64,000 nucleotides of DNA from Alkalimonas delamerensis (GTDB lineage: Bacteria > Pseudomonadota > Gammaproteobacteria > Enterobacterales > Alteromonadaceae): the NCBI RefSeq assembly GCF_030717955.1, contig NZ_JAUZVY010000002.1:682001-746000 (forward strand), in the 5' to 3' direction. The notes under the pieces are model-generated. The model made no database searches, was not told the DNA's origin, and saw nothing but the letters and a program-made list of their open reading frames with translations. This document shows, one piece after another, positions 1-7,746 of this stretch (the first letter of the stretch is position 1; each line of letters starts with the position of its first letter). Position numbers and translations under genes: made by a program.

Positions 1-240
1 GGTAATTTCCACAAAGACCAGCAAAGCCGCCCCCACTTTGACCGGGTCGACCAGGGCGCTGTAGCCCAGAATGTATTGTTCAGCTTCGAGTTTACGCACC
101 CGCTCCAGGCAGGGGGTCGGGCTTAGCCCTACCCTTCTGGCCAATTCCACGTTGGAAACCCGGCCATCACGCTGAAGTTCAGCTAAAATCTTACGATCCG
201 TTCTGTCGAGCTTTTTAATGCTCTTACTTTGCGAAAACAT
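1..240 (-). CDS. lrp: Leucine-responsive regulatory protein, Lrp/AsnC family (3' end outside the window)
   Basis: Translating the minus strand from the ATG at 240 gives a protein starting MFSQSKSIKKLDRTDRKIL, followed by a winged helix-turn-helix containing GRVSNVELARRVGLSPTPC and the ERVRKLE linker typical of Lrp. The start of the effector-binding RAM domain (GYSALVDPVKVGA) is present before the window edge cuts the gene. About 80 residues are visible out of roughly 160 in the family. Lrp is a global regulator of amino-acid metabolism that binds AT-rich DNA. It is divergent from the alanine dehydrogenase gene, and the 135 bp between them are AT-rich, so Lrp control of ald is likely but inferred. 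Confidence 0.95.
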   Translation of the reverse strand, partial: MFSQSKSIKKLDRTDRKILAELQRDGRVSNVELARRVGLSPTPCLERVRKLEAEQYILGYSALVDPVKVGAALLVFVEIT

Positions 241-330
241 GCAGTCACTTATTCTGTTTTTTTAGATCTAAATAGAACTTTACACTACATTGCGCCATTA
301 AAACAGAGATTAATTTCCATAAATTAGCAT

Positions 331-336
331 TATACT
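331..336 (+). promoter_or_regulatory. Probable -10 element of the ald promoter
   Basis: TATACT lies in the AT-rich lrp/ald intergenic region 40 bases before the ald start. No good -35 hexamer is seen at 17 bp, which would fit an activator-dependent (for example Lrp-dependent) promoter. This is a pattern match only. Confidence 0.4.
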
Positions 337-375
337 AGCACCAAATTTTACACCCTACAAAAAGGCGATTCCATT

Positions 376-1494
376 ATGTTGATTGGCGTACCTAAAGAAA
401 TTAAAAACCACGAGTACCGGGTGGGTATGACCCCGGCCAGCGTGCGTGAAGTAATCCAACATGGTCACCAGGTGATCGTTGAACACAATGCCGGCATTGG
501 CATTGGTTTTACCGACGACGACTACCAGGAAGCTGGTGCCGAAGTTCTGGCAACAGCTGCCGACGTCTTTGCCAAAGCCGAGATGATTGTCAAAGTGAAA
601 GAGCCTCAAGCCGTTGAGCGCGCCATGCTGCGTGAAGGCCAGATCCTCTTTACTTACCTGCACCTGGCACCTGACCTGCCCCAAACCGAAGATCTGATCA
701 AAAGCAAAGCGGTTTGCATTGCCTATGAGACCGTGACCGACAACAAAGGTGGCTTGCCGCTGCTGGCTCCTATGTCGGAAGTTGCTGGCCGGATGTCCAT
801 CCAGGCAGGCGCCCGCGCCCTGGAGAAGTCCTGTGGCGGTTTAGGCATGTTGTTAGGCGGTGTGCCAGGCGTTGCCCCAGCGAAAGTCGTTGTGATTGGT
901 GGTGGCATGGTCGGTACCAACGCAGCTCAAATGGCGGTTGGCCTGGGTGCCGATGTCACGGTGCTGGATCGCAACGTCGATGTGCTGCGCCGGGTCAATG
1001 CTCAGTTCAATGGTGCGGTCAAAGCCGTTTACTCCACAGCCGATGCGCTGGAAAAAGAAGTGCTGGCCGCTGATTTGGTGATTGGTGGCGTGCTGGTACC
1101 AGGCGCTGCAGCGCCAAAACTGGTCACTGCTGATCACATCAAACGAATGAAGCCAGGTGCTGCCATTGTCGATGTGGCCATCGATCAGGGCGGTTGTGTG
1201 GAAACATCCAAACCAACTACGCACGCGGATCCAACCTACATCGTGGATGATGTGGTGCATTACTGTGTCGCCAATATGCCAGGCGCAGTGCCTCGCACTT
1301 CGACCTTTGCTCTGAACAACGTGACCCTGCCTTACATCATTCGGTTGGCGAACAAAGGCTACAAACAAGCCTTGCTGGACGATGTACATCTGCGCAATGG
1401 TCTGAACGTCTACCGCGGTCAGGTAACCAATGAGTTTGTAGCCGAAGCGCTGAAGTTTGATTTCATTGAGCCGGTTACCGCTTTGAACAGCTAA
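376..1494 (+). CDS. ald: Alanine dehydrogenase
   Basis: The 372-residue protein has the usual family length. It catalyses NAD-dependent oxidative deamination of L-alanine to pyruvate and ammonia (and the reverse) in the cytoplasm. It begins MLIGVPKEIKNHEYRVGMTP, the conserved N-terminal signature of the AlaDH/PNT family, and carries a Rossmann nucleotide-binding motif VIGGGMVGTNAAQ near residues 173-185. The conserved KVKEPQ and HLAPD segments that bind pyruvate are present around residues 74-97. It stands alone, divergent from lrp, and is followed by a strong terminator. The lrp-ald arrangement is common in Shewanella-type bacteria, where alanine use is Lrp-regulated (established for relatives, inferred here). 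Confidence 0.97.
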   Translation: MLIGVPKEIKNHEYRVGMTPASVREVIQHGHQVIVEHNAGIGIGFTDDDYQEAGAEVLATAADVFAKAEMIVKVKEPQAVERAMLREGQILFTYLHLAPDLPQTEDLIKSKAVCIAYETVTDNKGGLPLLAPMSEVAGRMSIQAGARALEKSCGGLGMLLGGVPGVAPAKVVVIGGGMVGTNAAQMAVGLGADVTVLDRNVDVLRRVNAQFNGAVKAVYSTADALEKEVLAADLVIGGVLVPGAAAPKLVTADHIKRMKPGAAIVDVAIDQGGCVETSKPTTHADPTYIVDDVVHYCVANMPGAVPRTSTFALNNVTLPYIIRLANKGYKQALLDDVHLRNGLNVYRGQVTNEFVAEALKFDFIEPVTALNS

Positions 1495-1530
1495 GCGCTG
1501 ACAACAAATAACCGCTTGATTTGTCTTAAA

Positions 1531-1557
1531 ACGCCCGCTTTTAGCCGGGCGTTTTTA
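1531..1557 (+). terminator. Rho-independent terminator of ald
   Basis: A 7-bp perfect stem ACGCCCG/CGGGCGT (1531-1537 with 1546-1552) is followed at once by a T-run. It sits 36 bases after the ald stop codon. Confidence 0.9.
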
Positions 1558-1626
1558 TTGGGCCGCTCTTTTTTTGATGAAACCTTTGTGACAGTGCAAA
1601 AAATAACTATACATTCGCTAAATAGC

Positions 1627-1818
1627 TGATATGATGATGTCTGGCCTGTAATGCAGACCTATGTACACAACTTGTTCCTGAACACTTCGCAGCACAGCTT
1701 CATAGTAAGTCATGTCCCTGAAGATTCACGCTGGTTGGCCACATAAGTAACATTTTTGCCGGCTACCAACGCATCATGCGTTACACACTTAAATTTTTAT
1801 TTTTTCAGGAGACATCAC
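1627..1818 (+). promoter_or_regulatory. Extended -10 promoter and long 5' leader of the cold-shock gene
   Basis: The stretch 1495-1818 has no gene apart from the ald terminator. An extended -10 (TG-A-TATGAT, 1627-1635) would start transcription near 1642, giving a leader of about 177 nt before the ATG at 1819. A second possible promoter, TTGTGA-N17-TATACA, lies at 1586-1614. Long structured leaders of about 160 nt are characteristic of cspA-type mRNAs, where they control stability and translation at low temperature. The exact start is inferred. Confidence 0.5.
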
Positions 1819-2028
1819 ATGTCTAAATCAACTGGTATCGTTAAATGGTTCAACGCTGACAAAGGTTTTGGTTTCATCACTCCAGATAACGGTGGCGCTG
1901 ATGCATTTGTTCACTACCGCGCTATCATGAGCGATGGTTACAAAACTCTGACTGAAGGCCAGCGCGTTTCTTTCGAAATCGAGCAAGGCCAGAAAGGTCC
2001 TCAAGCTGCGAACGTAACTCCGCTGTAA
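1819..2028 (+). CDS. Cold-shock protein, CspA family
   Basis: A 69-residue single cold-shock domain, starting MSKSTGIVKWFNADKGFGFI. The RNP1 motif (KGFGFI) and RNP2 region (AFVHY) needed for single-stranded RNA/DNA binding are both present. The second motif reads AFVHYRAI rather than the common VFVHFSAI. CspA proteins act as RNA chaperones. The ATG at 1819 is preceded by an AGGAG ribosome binding site. An upstream in-frame ATG at 1756 would add 21 residues that do not match the family, so I reject it. The gene is monocistronic, with a long leader and its own terminator. Which Csp paralogue it is cannot be told from sequence. Confidence 0.95.
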   Translation: MSKSTGIVKWFNADKGFGFITPDNGGADAFVHYRAIMSDGYKTLTEGQRVSFEIEQGQKGPQAANVTPL

Positions 2029-2047
2029 GGCTGACTTACTTCGATCT

Positions 2048-2076
2048 AAAAAGGACACCGCGGTGTCCTTTTTTGT
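2048..2076 (+). terminator. Terminator of the cold-shock gene
   Basis: The perfect inverted repeat AAGGACACCG/CGGTGTCCTT (2051-2070) is flanked by an A-run and a T-run, so it could work in both directions. It serves the cold-shock gene on the plus strand and the acyltransferase gene ending at 2105 on the minus strand. Confidence 0.9.
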
Positions 2077-2104
2077 TGCCTGCAATTCGGCCCGGCCACG
2101 CAAC

Positions 2105-3247
2105 TCAGTGCTGAGCTGCGTCTTTATCCGCCTGCTGTTGCTGTTTCAACACAGGAGCGCCGTACATGGTCTTCAGCCAGTGCTGTTCAGCCTCCGTGTG
2201 TTCTGCCAGCTTGGCTTGCCAGTCGGCTCTGTCTTGCGCACCAATGCTATCGTGCTCGACCCCAGCCGCCAGGTAGTTGATTGGAAACAAACGGTAATTG
2301 CGGTAAATCTCTGCATCCAGCGCTGCCGCCAACTCATCGGCTGAGTCGACATTCGGCTGGATCATCTTACCAAAAGCAACATGCACCCGCCCTTTTAAGC
2401 CGGTTATGCCCTGAATAATGCTGTCAATGTCTTCGAACTCGCCTTTGACATAGCGTCCTTCGGTTTGCTTTTGCACCAGCTCACGCACTTTGGCTTTGTC
2501 GCATGGGTCCAGCTCGTAGCTGATGGTCACCGGCACAATGTGCAACTGGCCAATGTCTTCTGCAAAACTCAAGCCCTGGCGTCGGCCTTCCATGTACAGC
2601 ATTTTTAGCATGGCGGCATCGGTGTAATCGTTGCCATCTTTCGCCCGGCCTTCACGTTGGGCAATCCAAATCGATTGCTTTTCGGTGCCCAGCGAGTGAT
2701 GAATGTAGGCCGACAGCTGACCCAAGGCTTTCAGCATTTCACGCGGGCCTTTGGCCGAGCGGCGGACAATAAAGCTTTTATTCAACCGCATCAGGGCGGT
2801 GACGCAGGCTTTTTTCAGCAAATTATCGCCAATCGCAATCCGGGCCGTGTTCATGCCGTACTTGTGCAGGCACCAATTCACCATGGCTGGATCCATCGCA
2901 ATATCCCGGTGGTTGGAGATAAACAAATAGGCTTGATCCTGTTGCAGTTGCTCGACCCCGGAGTAGCTAAGCCCGCTGGTGGTGGTAGCAATGGTTTTTT
3001 TCATAAATGCCGCCACTTGCAGCTGCACATCGCGCACGCTTTTCAAGCTGGACCAACGCCGTTTCAGCGCCACTTTCACCAAAGGTGACAACAGCCAGCC
3101 CAAGGGGCCGGATAAATGCGGAAAACGGTAGTGCAAAATAGCATTGATAAACTCTTGATCGGCAATCAAGCCGGCAATAGCGCCAGCAACCTCATCGTCG
3201 TGGTAAGGCCGGATATCAGCAAATGGATCCTGTTCAATCTCTGTCAT
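2105..3247 (-). CDS. Membrane-associated glycerolipid acyltransferase (PlsC-like)
   Basis: A 380-residue protein of the lysophospholipid acyltransferase superfamily. The acyl-acceptor motif appears as SNHRDIAMDP near residues 109-118, and a second motif resembling the substrate-binding block appears as SIWIAQREGRAKDGND near residues 191-206. In textbook PlsC/PlsB enzymes the histidine and aspartate are four residues apart (HX4D). Here the His is followed by Asp after one residue and again after five, a variant that makes the exact substrate uncertain. The protein is longer than classical PlsC (about 245 residues). The probable role is acyl transfer to a glycerol-phosphate or related lipid at the inner membrane. 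The gene stands alone, facing away from the PAP2 gene. Confidence 0.75.
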   Translation of the reverse strand: MTEIEQDPFADIRPYHDDEVAGAIAGLIADQEFINAILHYRFPHLSGPLGWLLSPLVKVALKRRWSSLKSVRDVQLQVAAFMKKTIATTTSGLSYSGVEQLQQDQAYLFISNHRDIAMDPAMVNWCLHKYGMNTARIAIGDNLLKKACVTALMRLNKSFIVRRSAKGPREMLKALGQLSAYIHHSLGTEKQSIWIAQREGRAKDGNDYTDAAMLKMLYMEGRRQGLSFAEDIGQLHIVPVTISYELDPCDKAKVRELVQKQTEGRYVKGEFEDIDSIIQGITGLKGRVHVAFGKMIQPNVDSADELAAALDAEIYRNYRLFPINYLAAGVEHDSIGAQDRADWQAKLAEHTEAEQHWLKTMYGAPVLKQQQQADKDAAQH

Positions 3248-3432
3248 GCGATTACTTCAGTCATGAATCAAAGCCTCCTATTCTACCGACTCTGGCGATA
3301 TTGGCTAGCACCTCCTTCTTTTTTGTAGGGTTTTTCAACGTAAAATCTGCCCTGCACTGTCATCATACTGTCATTCTGTCCAACTATGCTGATTTTGCAT
3401 TCTGTGCTGTGTGCTCAAATGGAGGATCTGAA

Positions 3433-3948
3433 ATGCGAGCCATACAACCCATAGCAGAATTAGATTTAGCCTTTTCGCTGTTTTGCCTGCGGCACCGCTT
3501 TAATCGCCAGGTGGCCAGCGTCAGCAAGCTTGTGTCCCGTACCGGTGACGGCCACCTTTACCTGCTGCTGGGCATACTCAGCTGGTGGCTTGACAGTCAC
3601 CGCTTACTGCAAGCCGGGCTGCTGGCTTTTAGTATTCACTTGCCAATCTATTGGTTAGCCAAGAACAGCTTTCGCCGTCGACGTCCGAAAGAACTGTGCG
3701 AATTTCTCACCTGCTTTATCACCCCAAGTGATCGTTATAGCTTACCTTCTGGTCATACTGCAGCGGCCTTTTTAATGGCAACGCTCATCGGTCAGTTTTA
3801 TCCGGAGTTTTATCTGCTGGCGCTGTGCTGGGCCGCCTTAATCGGTTTATCCCGGATCTTACTGGGCGTGCACTTTATGACCGACGTATTGATTGGAGCG
3901 CTGCTGGGCATGGCCTGTGCACAGATTGCTCTGTCTCTCTTAACCTAG
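3433..3948 (+). CDS. PAP2-family membrane phosphatase
   Basis: A 171-residue protein with all three signature blocks of type 2 phosphatidic acid phosphatases: KNSFRRRRP (KX6RP), SLPSGHTAAAF (PSGH) and SRILLGVHFMTD (SRX5HX3D). Several hydrophobic segments surround them. Such enzymes remove phosphate from lipid phosphates such as phosphatidate, PGP or undecaprenyl pyrophosphate at the inner membrane. I chose the ATG at 3433 because GGAGG lies 7 bases before it. The reading frame is open back to 3223, but that part would overlap the divergent acyltransferase gene and does not resemble the family. The stop is 7 bases before a glycosyltransferase gene, so the two are probably co-transcribed. Confidence 0.9.
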   Translation: MRAIQPIAELDLAFSLFCLRHRFNRQVASVSKLVSRTGDGHLYLLLGILSWWLDSHRLLQAGLLAFSIHLPIYWLAKNSFRRRRPKELCEFLTCFITPSDRYSLPSGHTAAAFLMATLIGQFYPEFYLLALCWAALIGLSRILLGVHFMTDVLIGALLGMACAQIALSLLT

Positions 3949-3955
3949 GAGTTTT

Positions 3956-5044
3956 ATGAAACTACTTTACGGTGTGCAGGGAACCGGCAATGGCCATATC
4001 GCCCGGGCCAGAGCCATGGCACAGGCACTAAAAAAGCAGCCCGTACAGGTGGACTATCTGTTTTCCGGCCGACCAGCCGAACAGTATTTTTCAATGGCTG
4101 ATTTTGGCGATTACCAAAGCCGGCAAGGACTGACCTTTCTAACCGAGCAAGGCCGGGTTCGCCCGGTAAAAACGGTGCTGAACAGCCACCCAATCCAGTT
4201 GCTGCGAGATATAAAGCAACTGGATTTATCCGACTACGATGCCGTCATCAATGACTTTGAACCCATCAGTGCCTGGGCAGCGCGTCGGCAAAAAATCCCC
4301 TGCATTGGTATCAGTCACCAAAATGCCTTTCGCTATCAGGTACCCAAAGTAGGCATGACCCAACTGGATAAACTGGTGATGCAGTACTTTGCACCGGTCG
4401 ATTACGCCATCGGCTTGCACTGGCATCACTTTCAGCAGCCCATTCTGCCACCCATCGTCCACCAACTGGACTCCGATTCCATTGCAACCGAGCCTTATGT
4501 TCTGGTGTACCTGCCCTTTGAAAGCCTGCCTCAGATCAGAGGCTTGTTGCAGCGCATTAAAAACCAGCGCTTTGTTTGCTATCACCCGGAGCAAAAAGAA
4601 CATGAAATTGCCGACAACCTCAGCCTGCACCCCTTATCACATCAAAATTTTCAACGGCATTTGCAGCGCTGTGAAGGCGTCATTGCCAACGGCGGCTTTG
4701 AGTTGCCATCAGAGGCCTTGTCCCTGGGAAAAAAACTGTTGCTAAAGCCGCTGCAAGGCCAGTTCGAACAACAAAGCAATGTGGAAACTCTGCGTCAGCT
4801 GGGACTGGCAACCGCCATGACAGAGCTGAATGCTCAAACCATTATCCAATGGTTGCAAACCAAAAGTGCAGGTCAGGTACAGTACCCGAAGGTAGCCGAG
4901 GCATTGGCGCAATGGATTTTGGATGGCAACTGGGATACAACGGACACACTGCGCCAGCTGCTGTGGCAACAAAGCCAGTTTCCCAAAGCGACCCGACTGC
5001 CTGGCAATCCGCCAAGCCATGAGTCTTTCGTCGAAAAAGTTTAA
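3956..5044 (+). CDS. Glycosyltransferase of the MJ1255/VC2487 family
   Basis: A 362-residue GT-B-like protein. The N-terminal GVQGTGNGHIARARAMA loop matches the glycine-rich GxGxGHxxR motif that starts MurG-like and MJ1255/VC2487 family glycosyltransferases. A C-terminal nucleotide-sugar-binding block appears as VIANGGFELPSEALSLGKK (about residues 242-260). No signal peptide or obvious membrane helix is seen. The family is common but its substrate is unknown. Pairing with a PAP2 lipid phosphatase (7-base gap, AGGAG site before the ATG) suggests work on a lipid-linked or envelope substrate, which is inference. Confidence 0.85.
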   Translation: MKLLYGVQGTGNGHIARARAMAQALKKQPVQVDYLFSGRPAEQYFSMADFGDYQSRQGLTFLTEQGRVRPVKTVLNSHPIQLLRDIKQLDLSDYDAVINDFEPISAWAARRQKIPCIGISHQNAFRYQVPKVGMTQLDKLVMQYFAPVDYAIGLHWHHFQQPILPPIVHQLDSDSIATEPYVLVYLPFESLPQIRGLLQRIKNQRFVCYHPEQKEHEIADNLSLHPLSHQNFQRHLQRCEGVIANGGFELPSEALSLGKKLLLKPLQGQFEQQSNVETLRQLGLATAMTELNAQTIIQWLQTKSAGQVQYPKVAEALAQWILDGNWDTTDTLRQLLWQQSQFPKATRLPGNPPSHESFVEKV

Positions 5045-5120
5045 AACCGGCTGGACTTACTTGGTGCGGAGTTAGGGCGGATTTGGTGCGCCCTACTCCG
5101 CACCCAAATCGTAGGCACAA

Positions 5121-5145
5121 AAAAACCTGTTAAAAAACAGGTTGT
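5121..5145 (-). terminator. Terminator of the tRNA-Pro gene
   Basis: Stem AACCTGTT/AACAGGTT (5124-5131 with 5136-5143). Read on the minus strand it is followed by a run of T, just after the CCA end of the tRNA. It may also stop the glycosyltransferase transcript from the other side, although the tail there is weaker. Confidence 0.8.
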
Positions 5146-5150
5146 TTTGT

Positions 5151-5227
5151 TGGTCGGTACGAGAGGATTTGAACCTCCGACCCCTGACACCCCATGACAG
5201 TGCGCTACCAAGCTGCGCCACGTACCG
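5151..5227 (-). tRNA. tRNA-Pro(GGG)
   Basis: On the minus strand this 77-nt element starts CGGTACGTGGCGCAGC and ends with an encoded CCA after CGTACCGA. The D-arm, the T-arm (GGAGGTTCAAATCCTC) and a 7-bp acceptor stem all form. The anticodon loop is ATGGGGT, giving anticodon GGG, with the same T-T mismatch in the anticodon stem as E. coli proL. The gene reads proline codon CCC and, by wobble, CCU. Confidence 0.96.
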
Positions 5228-5238
5228 ACTTAGCGCTT

Positions 5239-5266
5239 ATCATACGGATTATTGGCGCAAAATCAA
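5239..5266 (-). promoter_or_regulatory. Promoter of tRNA-Pro
   Basis: On the minus strand: TTGATT (5266-5261), a 16-bp spacer, then TATGAT (5244-5239), placing the start about 5 bases before the mature tRNA. The discriminator is GC-rich (AAGCGC), as in stringently controlled stable-RNA promoters. Confidence 0.65.
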
Positions 5267-5302
5267 TGCTGGCGCGTTCAACTGCAGCAATTTTAGGCAG
5301 TG

Positions 5303-5881
5303 TCAGCTGCCTTTCCTGGGATCGCTCAACGCCACGCCAGCTTGATGTTGGTTGGCGGCGACAAACTGCTGCAACGTCGGGAAAGGCTCCAATGACCACA
5401 GCTGTCGAAAATCAATCCAGTCGAGCAGGCTGTACAAACAGATTGCTGCGTAATTCCAGTCGCTAAAGTGTTGCTGTGCAGCCTGTTGCTCCAGCACCGC
5501 CAGCACTTCAGCCACCCGCTCCCGCTGCAAGTTAAAAAACAGTTTGTCATCACTGGTATCCAAGCCCGAGCGCTGGCAAAGCAACAGCTCGACCAAAGAG
5601 TCATTGACCGCATTGATCAGCACCACCTGATTCTCCTGCGCCCAGCTCAGCAATGGCCGACCGAGTTTTTCACTGAGGTACCGGTAAATTAAGCCCGAAT
5701 CAAAAATCACCTGGTCGCCATCCAACAGCATCGGGATTTTTCGAGTGGGGTTCAGCCGCACTAAAGTAGCACGATCCTGTTCGGAGAAAATATTCAGATT
5801 AACAAACTCATAGGCGCTGTCAGCCAGCAGCAGACGGATCCGGCGGACATATGGCGATGGAATAGAACCAAAAAGTTTCAT
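5303..5881 (-). CDS. Glutathione S-transferase family protein
   Basis: A 192-residue protein with an N-terminal thioredoxin-like GST domain: MKLFGSIPSPYVRRIRLLL, then NPTRKIPMLLDGDQVIFDS, which contains the cis-proline and the glutathione-contacting D-S pair. An all-helical C-terminal domain follows. The activating residue near the N-terminus is probably one of the serines in GSIPSPY. Such proteins conjugate glutathione or reduce mixed disulfides, and the substrate cannot be told. I start at the ATG at 5881 because the minus strand reads AAGGAGTTCCA before it. An upstream start would add only MQQGVP. The gene is next to tRNA-Pro and not clearly in an operon. Confidence 0.88.
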   Translation of the reverse strand: MKLFGSIPSPYVRRIRLLLADSAYEFVNLNIFSEQDRATLVRLNPTRKIPMLLDGDQVIFDSGLIYRYLSEKLGRPLLSWAQENQVVLINAVNDSLVELLLCQRSGLDTSDDKLFFNLQRERVAEVLAVLEQQAAQQHFSDWNYAAICLYSLLDWIDFRQLWSLEPFPTLQQFVAANQHQAGVALSDPRKGS

Positions 5882-5938
5882 TGGAACTCCTTGTTGCAAA
5901 AAAAGGCCAAAAAGTGAAAGAAATTCACCAGCAGGCTC

Positions 5939-5968
5939 TTGCCAGACTATGCAGTTTTATTGCATAAT
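5939..5968 (+). promoter_or_regulatory. Sigma-70-like promoter without an obvious plus-strand gene
   Basis: TTGCCA (5939-5944), an 18-bp spacer and CATAAT (5963-5968), each one mismatch from consensus. It points toward a plus-strand terminator 40-60 bases on, with no plus-strand coding gene between. Confidence 0.4.
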
Positions 5969-5974
5969 CATCGC

Positions 5975-6029
5975 GCTTCATTTTTGCTTTATTGCTTATC
6001 TTTTGGCCCATGCTCTGCATGGGCTTTTT
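5975..6029 (+). ncRNA. Candidate small RNA ending in an orphan terminator
   Basis: The hairpin GCCCATG-ctct-GCATGGGC (6007-6024) is followed by TTTTTATTTT on the plus strand only. On the minus strand the hairpin is not followed by T, so it is not a clean terminator for dcd, whose stop is at 6048. A near-consensus promoter lies just upstream, predicting a transcript of about 55 nt. Alternatively it is a leftover or a 3'-end processing structure for dcd. No known RNA family is recognised. Confidence 0.3.
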
Positions 6030-6047
6030 ATTTTCCGGCACCCGGTT

Positions 6048-6647
6048 TTACAACCGGCTTCCTTTGTCGTCCTCTCCGATCCGGCTGGCCACAGCCCCAG
6101 TCTGCTGCTTGTACTTGGCATCGTCCCGCTTGTTGTATGGGCGCTCGGCTTCCCCGGTCATTAATTCAAAGTTGAGGGCACCAATTTTCATCTTGGGCCT
6201 GAGGGCCAATGGCAGCTTACCGCTGTTGTAAAACTCCAACACAATGTTGCCCGACCAACCCGGATCGATGCGGTGGGCTGTGACATGCACCATTAAGCCC
6301 AACCGCGCCAGCGAAGAGCGTCCATCCAGCCAACCGACAATATCCGCCGGCAAGCTGACAGACTCCAGCGTCATGGCCAGCGCCAGCTCGGAGGGGTGCA
6401 AGATAAAGACGCCATCATCGTCAATGTCAATCTCATCGCTCATCACCGAGTTCAGGGCCCGGTCGACATCGGCTCTTGGACCGCTTAAATCAATGTAAGG
6501 TGCGGCATGCGCCTGGAACACCCGAAACTTGTTGCCCAGACGGATATCCACACTGACACCGCTGATCATGTCTTTGGCTGGCCGGGGCTCTATGCGGATC
6601 CGGTTCTCATCCAGATAACGCTCAATATCACGATCACATAATCTCAT
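6048..6647 (-). CDS. dcd: dCTP deaminase
   Basis: A 199-residue cytoplasmic enzyme that deaminates dCTP to dUTP to supply dTMP synthesis. It starts MRLCDRDIERYLDENRI and contains the family blocks SGVSVDIRLG, GRSSLARLG and HRIDPGWSGNIVLEFYNSG, including the catalytic Glu in VLEF. The C-terminal tail PYNKRDDAKYKQQTGAV, which closes over the nucleotide, is intact. Length is close to the E. coli enzyme (193). It lies 46 bases downstream of mrp on the same strand, so the two are probably co-transcribed, a common pairing in gammaproteobacteria. Confidence 0.97.
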   Translation of the reverse strand: MRLCDRDIERYLDENRIRIEPRPAKDMISGVSVDIRLGNKFRVFQAHAAPYIDLSGPRADVDRALNSVMSDEIDIDDDGVFILHPSELALAMTLESVSLPADIVGWLDGRSSLARLGLMVHVTAHRIDPGWSGNIVLEFYNSGKLPLALRPKMKIGALNFELMTGEAERPYNKRDDAKYKQQTGAVASRIGEDDKGSRL

Positions 6648-6693
6648 GCTTGCTTTCCATAGGTTTGGCTAAAGCTGCCAGTTGTTATTGTCA

Positions 6694-7617
6694 TTAATCG
6701 TCTGTCATCACAATGGTGGGGCCCTTGTCGCTGGCCGCAACAGCAGACAACTGATGCATCAGCTGCTCTGCCATCTGCAAGTACGGCTCACACAACGCAT
6801 CATCGGCCGGGTCGTCACTCAATAAAATCGGCAGGCCCTGATCGGCACAAAGCCGGATCCGGCTGTTAAGTGGTAACTGCGCCAACACCGGCAACTGATA
6901 ACGAGCGGCCAATGCTGCCCCGCCATCCTGACCAAAAACCGGATCCTCGTGCCCACAGGCCGGGCACTGATAGTAACTCATATTTTCCACTAGGCCGAGT
7001 ACCGGGATCTGCACCTGCTGGAACATGGCAATGGCTTTTTGTGCATCCAGCAAGGCCACATCCTGCGGCGTCGTTACAATGACCGCGCCGCTCACGCTTA
7101 GTTTTTGCGCCAGCGTCAGCTGAATATCGCCGGTACCGGGCGGCATATCCACAATCAGCACATCCAGCTCTGGCCACTGTGTTTCATGAATCAGTTGCAG
7201 CAAGGCTTGGCTGGCCATCGGGCCGCGCCAGACGGTGGCTTTTTCAGGCGAGACCAGAAAACCGATGGATTGCACCACCAGACCGGCTTGCTCCAGCGGC
7301 TGCATGCGCTTGCCATCGCGGCTCTGGGCCTTGGCATCTGCCAGACCCAGCATCGTAGGAATCGAAGGGCCGTAGATATCGGCATCCAGAATCCCGGCCC
7401 GCAGCCCCTGAGCCTGCAGCGCCATCGCCAGATTCACGGCAGTGGTGGACTTTCCCACGCCCCCCTTACCAGAGGCTACCAATACCAGGCGACGAACCTG
7501 CTGGAAAATGTAGTTTGCAGCCGGTGCTTCAGCTGCCGACGTATCAGACGGCGAAAGGCTGGAGGATGACGCCGTGGTGCGGCTGTCTGAGCCCTTGGAT
7601 GAAAACCAATTCAGCAT
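6694..7617 (-). CDS. mrp: Iron-sulfur cluster carrier ATPase, Mrp/ApbC family
   Basis: A 307-residue P-loop protein with the deviant Walker A GKGGVGKST (about residues 50-58), the switch block DMPPGTGDIQLTL and the CxxC cluster ligand in YQCPACGHED. It carries and delivers [4Fe-4S] clusters in the cytoplasm. It lacks the N-terminal MIP18/DUF59 domain of E. coli Mrp (369 residues) and instead has about 35 residues of Ser/Ala/Thr-rich sequence. I chose the ATG at 7617. An upstream start at 7734 would add 39 non-homologous residues and run into the metG leader. It is divergent from metG, the usual order in this group. Confidence 0.93.
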   Translation of the reverse strand: MLNWFSSKGSDSRTTASSSSLSPSDTSAAEAPAANYIFQQVRRLVLVASGKGGVGKSTTAVNLAMALQAQGLRAGILDADIYGPSIPTMLGLADAKAQSRDGKRMQPLEQAGLVVQSIGFLVSPEKATVWRGPMASQALLQLIHETQWPELDVLIVDMPPGTGDIQLTLAQKLSVSGAVIVTTPQDVALLDAQKAIAMFQQVQIPVLGLVENMSYYQCPACGHEDPVFGQDGGAALAARYQLPVLAQLPLNSRIRLCADQGLPILLSDDPADDALCEPYLQMAEQLMHQLSAVAASDKGPTIVMTDD

Positions 7618-7746
7618 GGTGTCGATGTCCCTGCAAAAGAATGCGCTTAATTGTATCGAAGTCGGGTCAGGATGGATGCGATCCGGCCGCAGGTATTGTA
7701 TCATCCCTGCATTCTTTTTCCTGTATTTTGCCAAGAGTTCTCATTG

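Noticed and set aside
853..1389. Long open frame on the minus strand inside ald
   Set aside because: It is the antisense shadow of a clear alanine dehydrogenase, with no domain and no ribosome site.
3223..3432. Upstream extension of the PAP2 frame
   Set aside because: It would overlap the divergent acyltransferase start, has no family similarity, and the ATG at 3433 has a strong GGAGG site.
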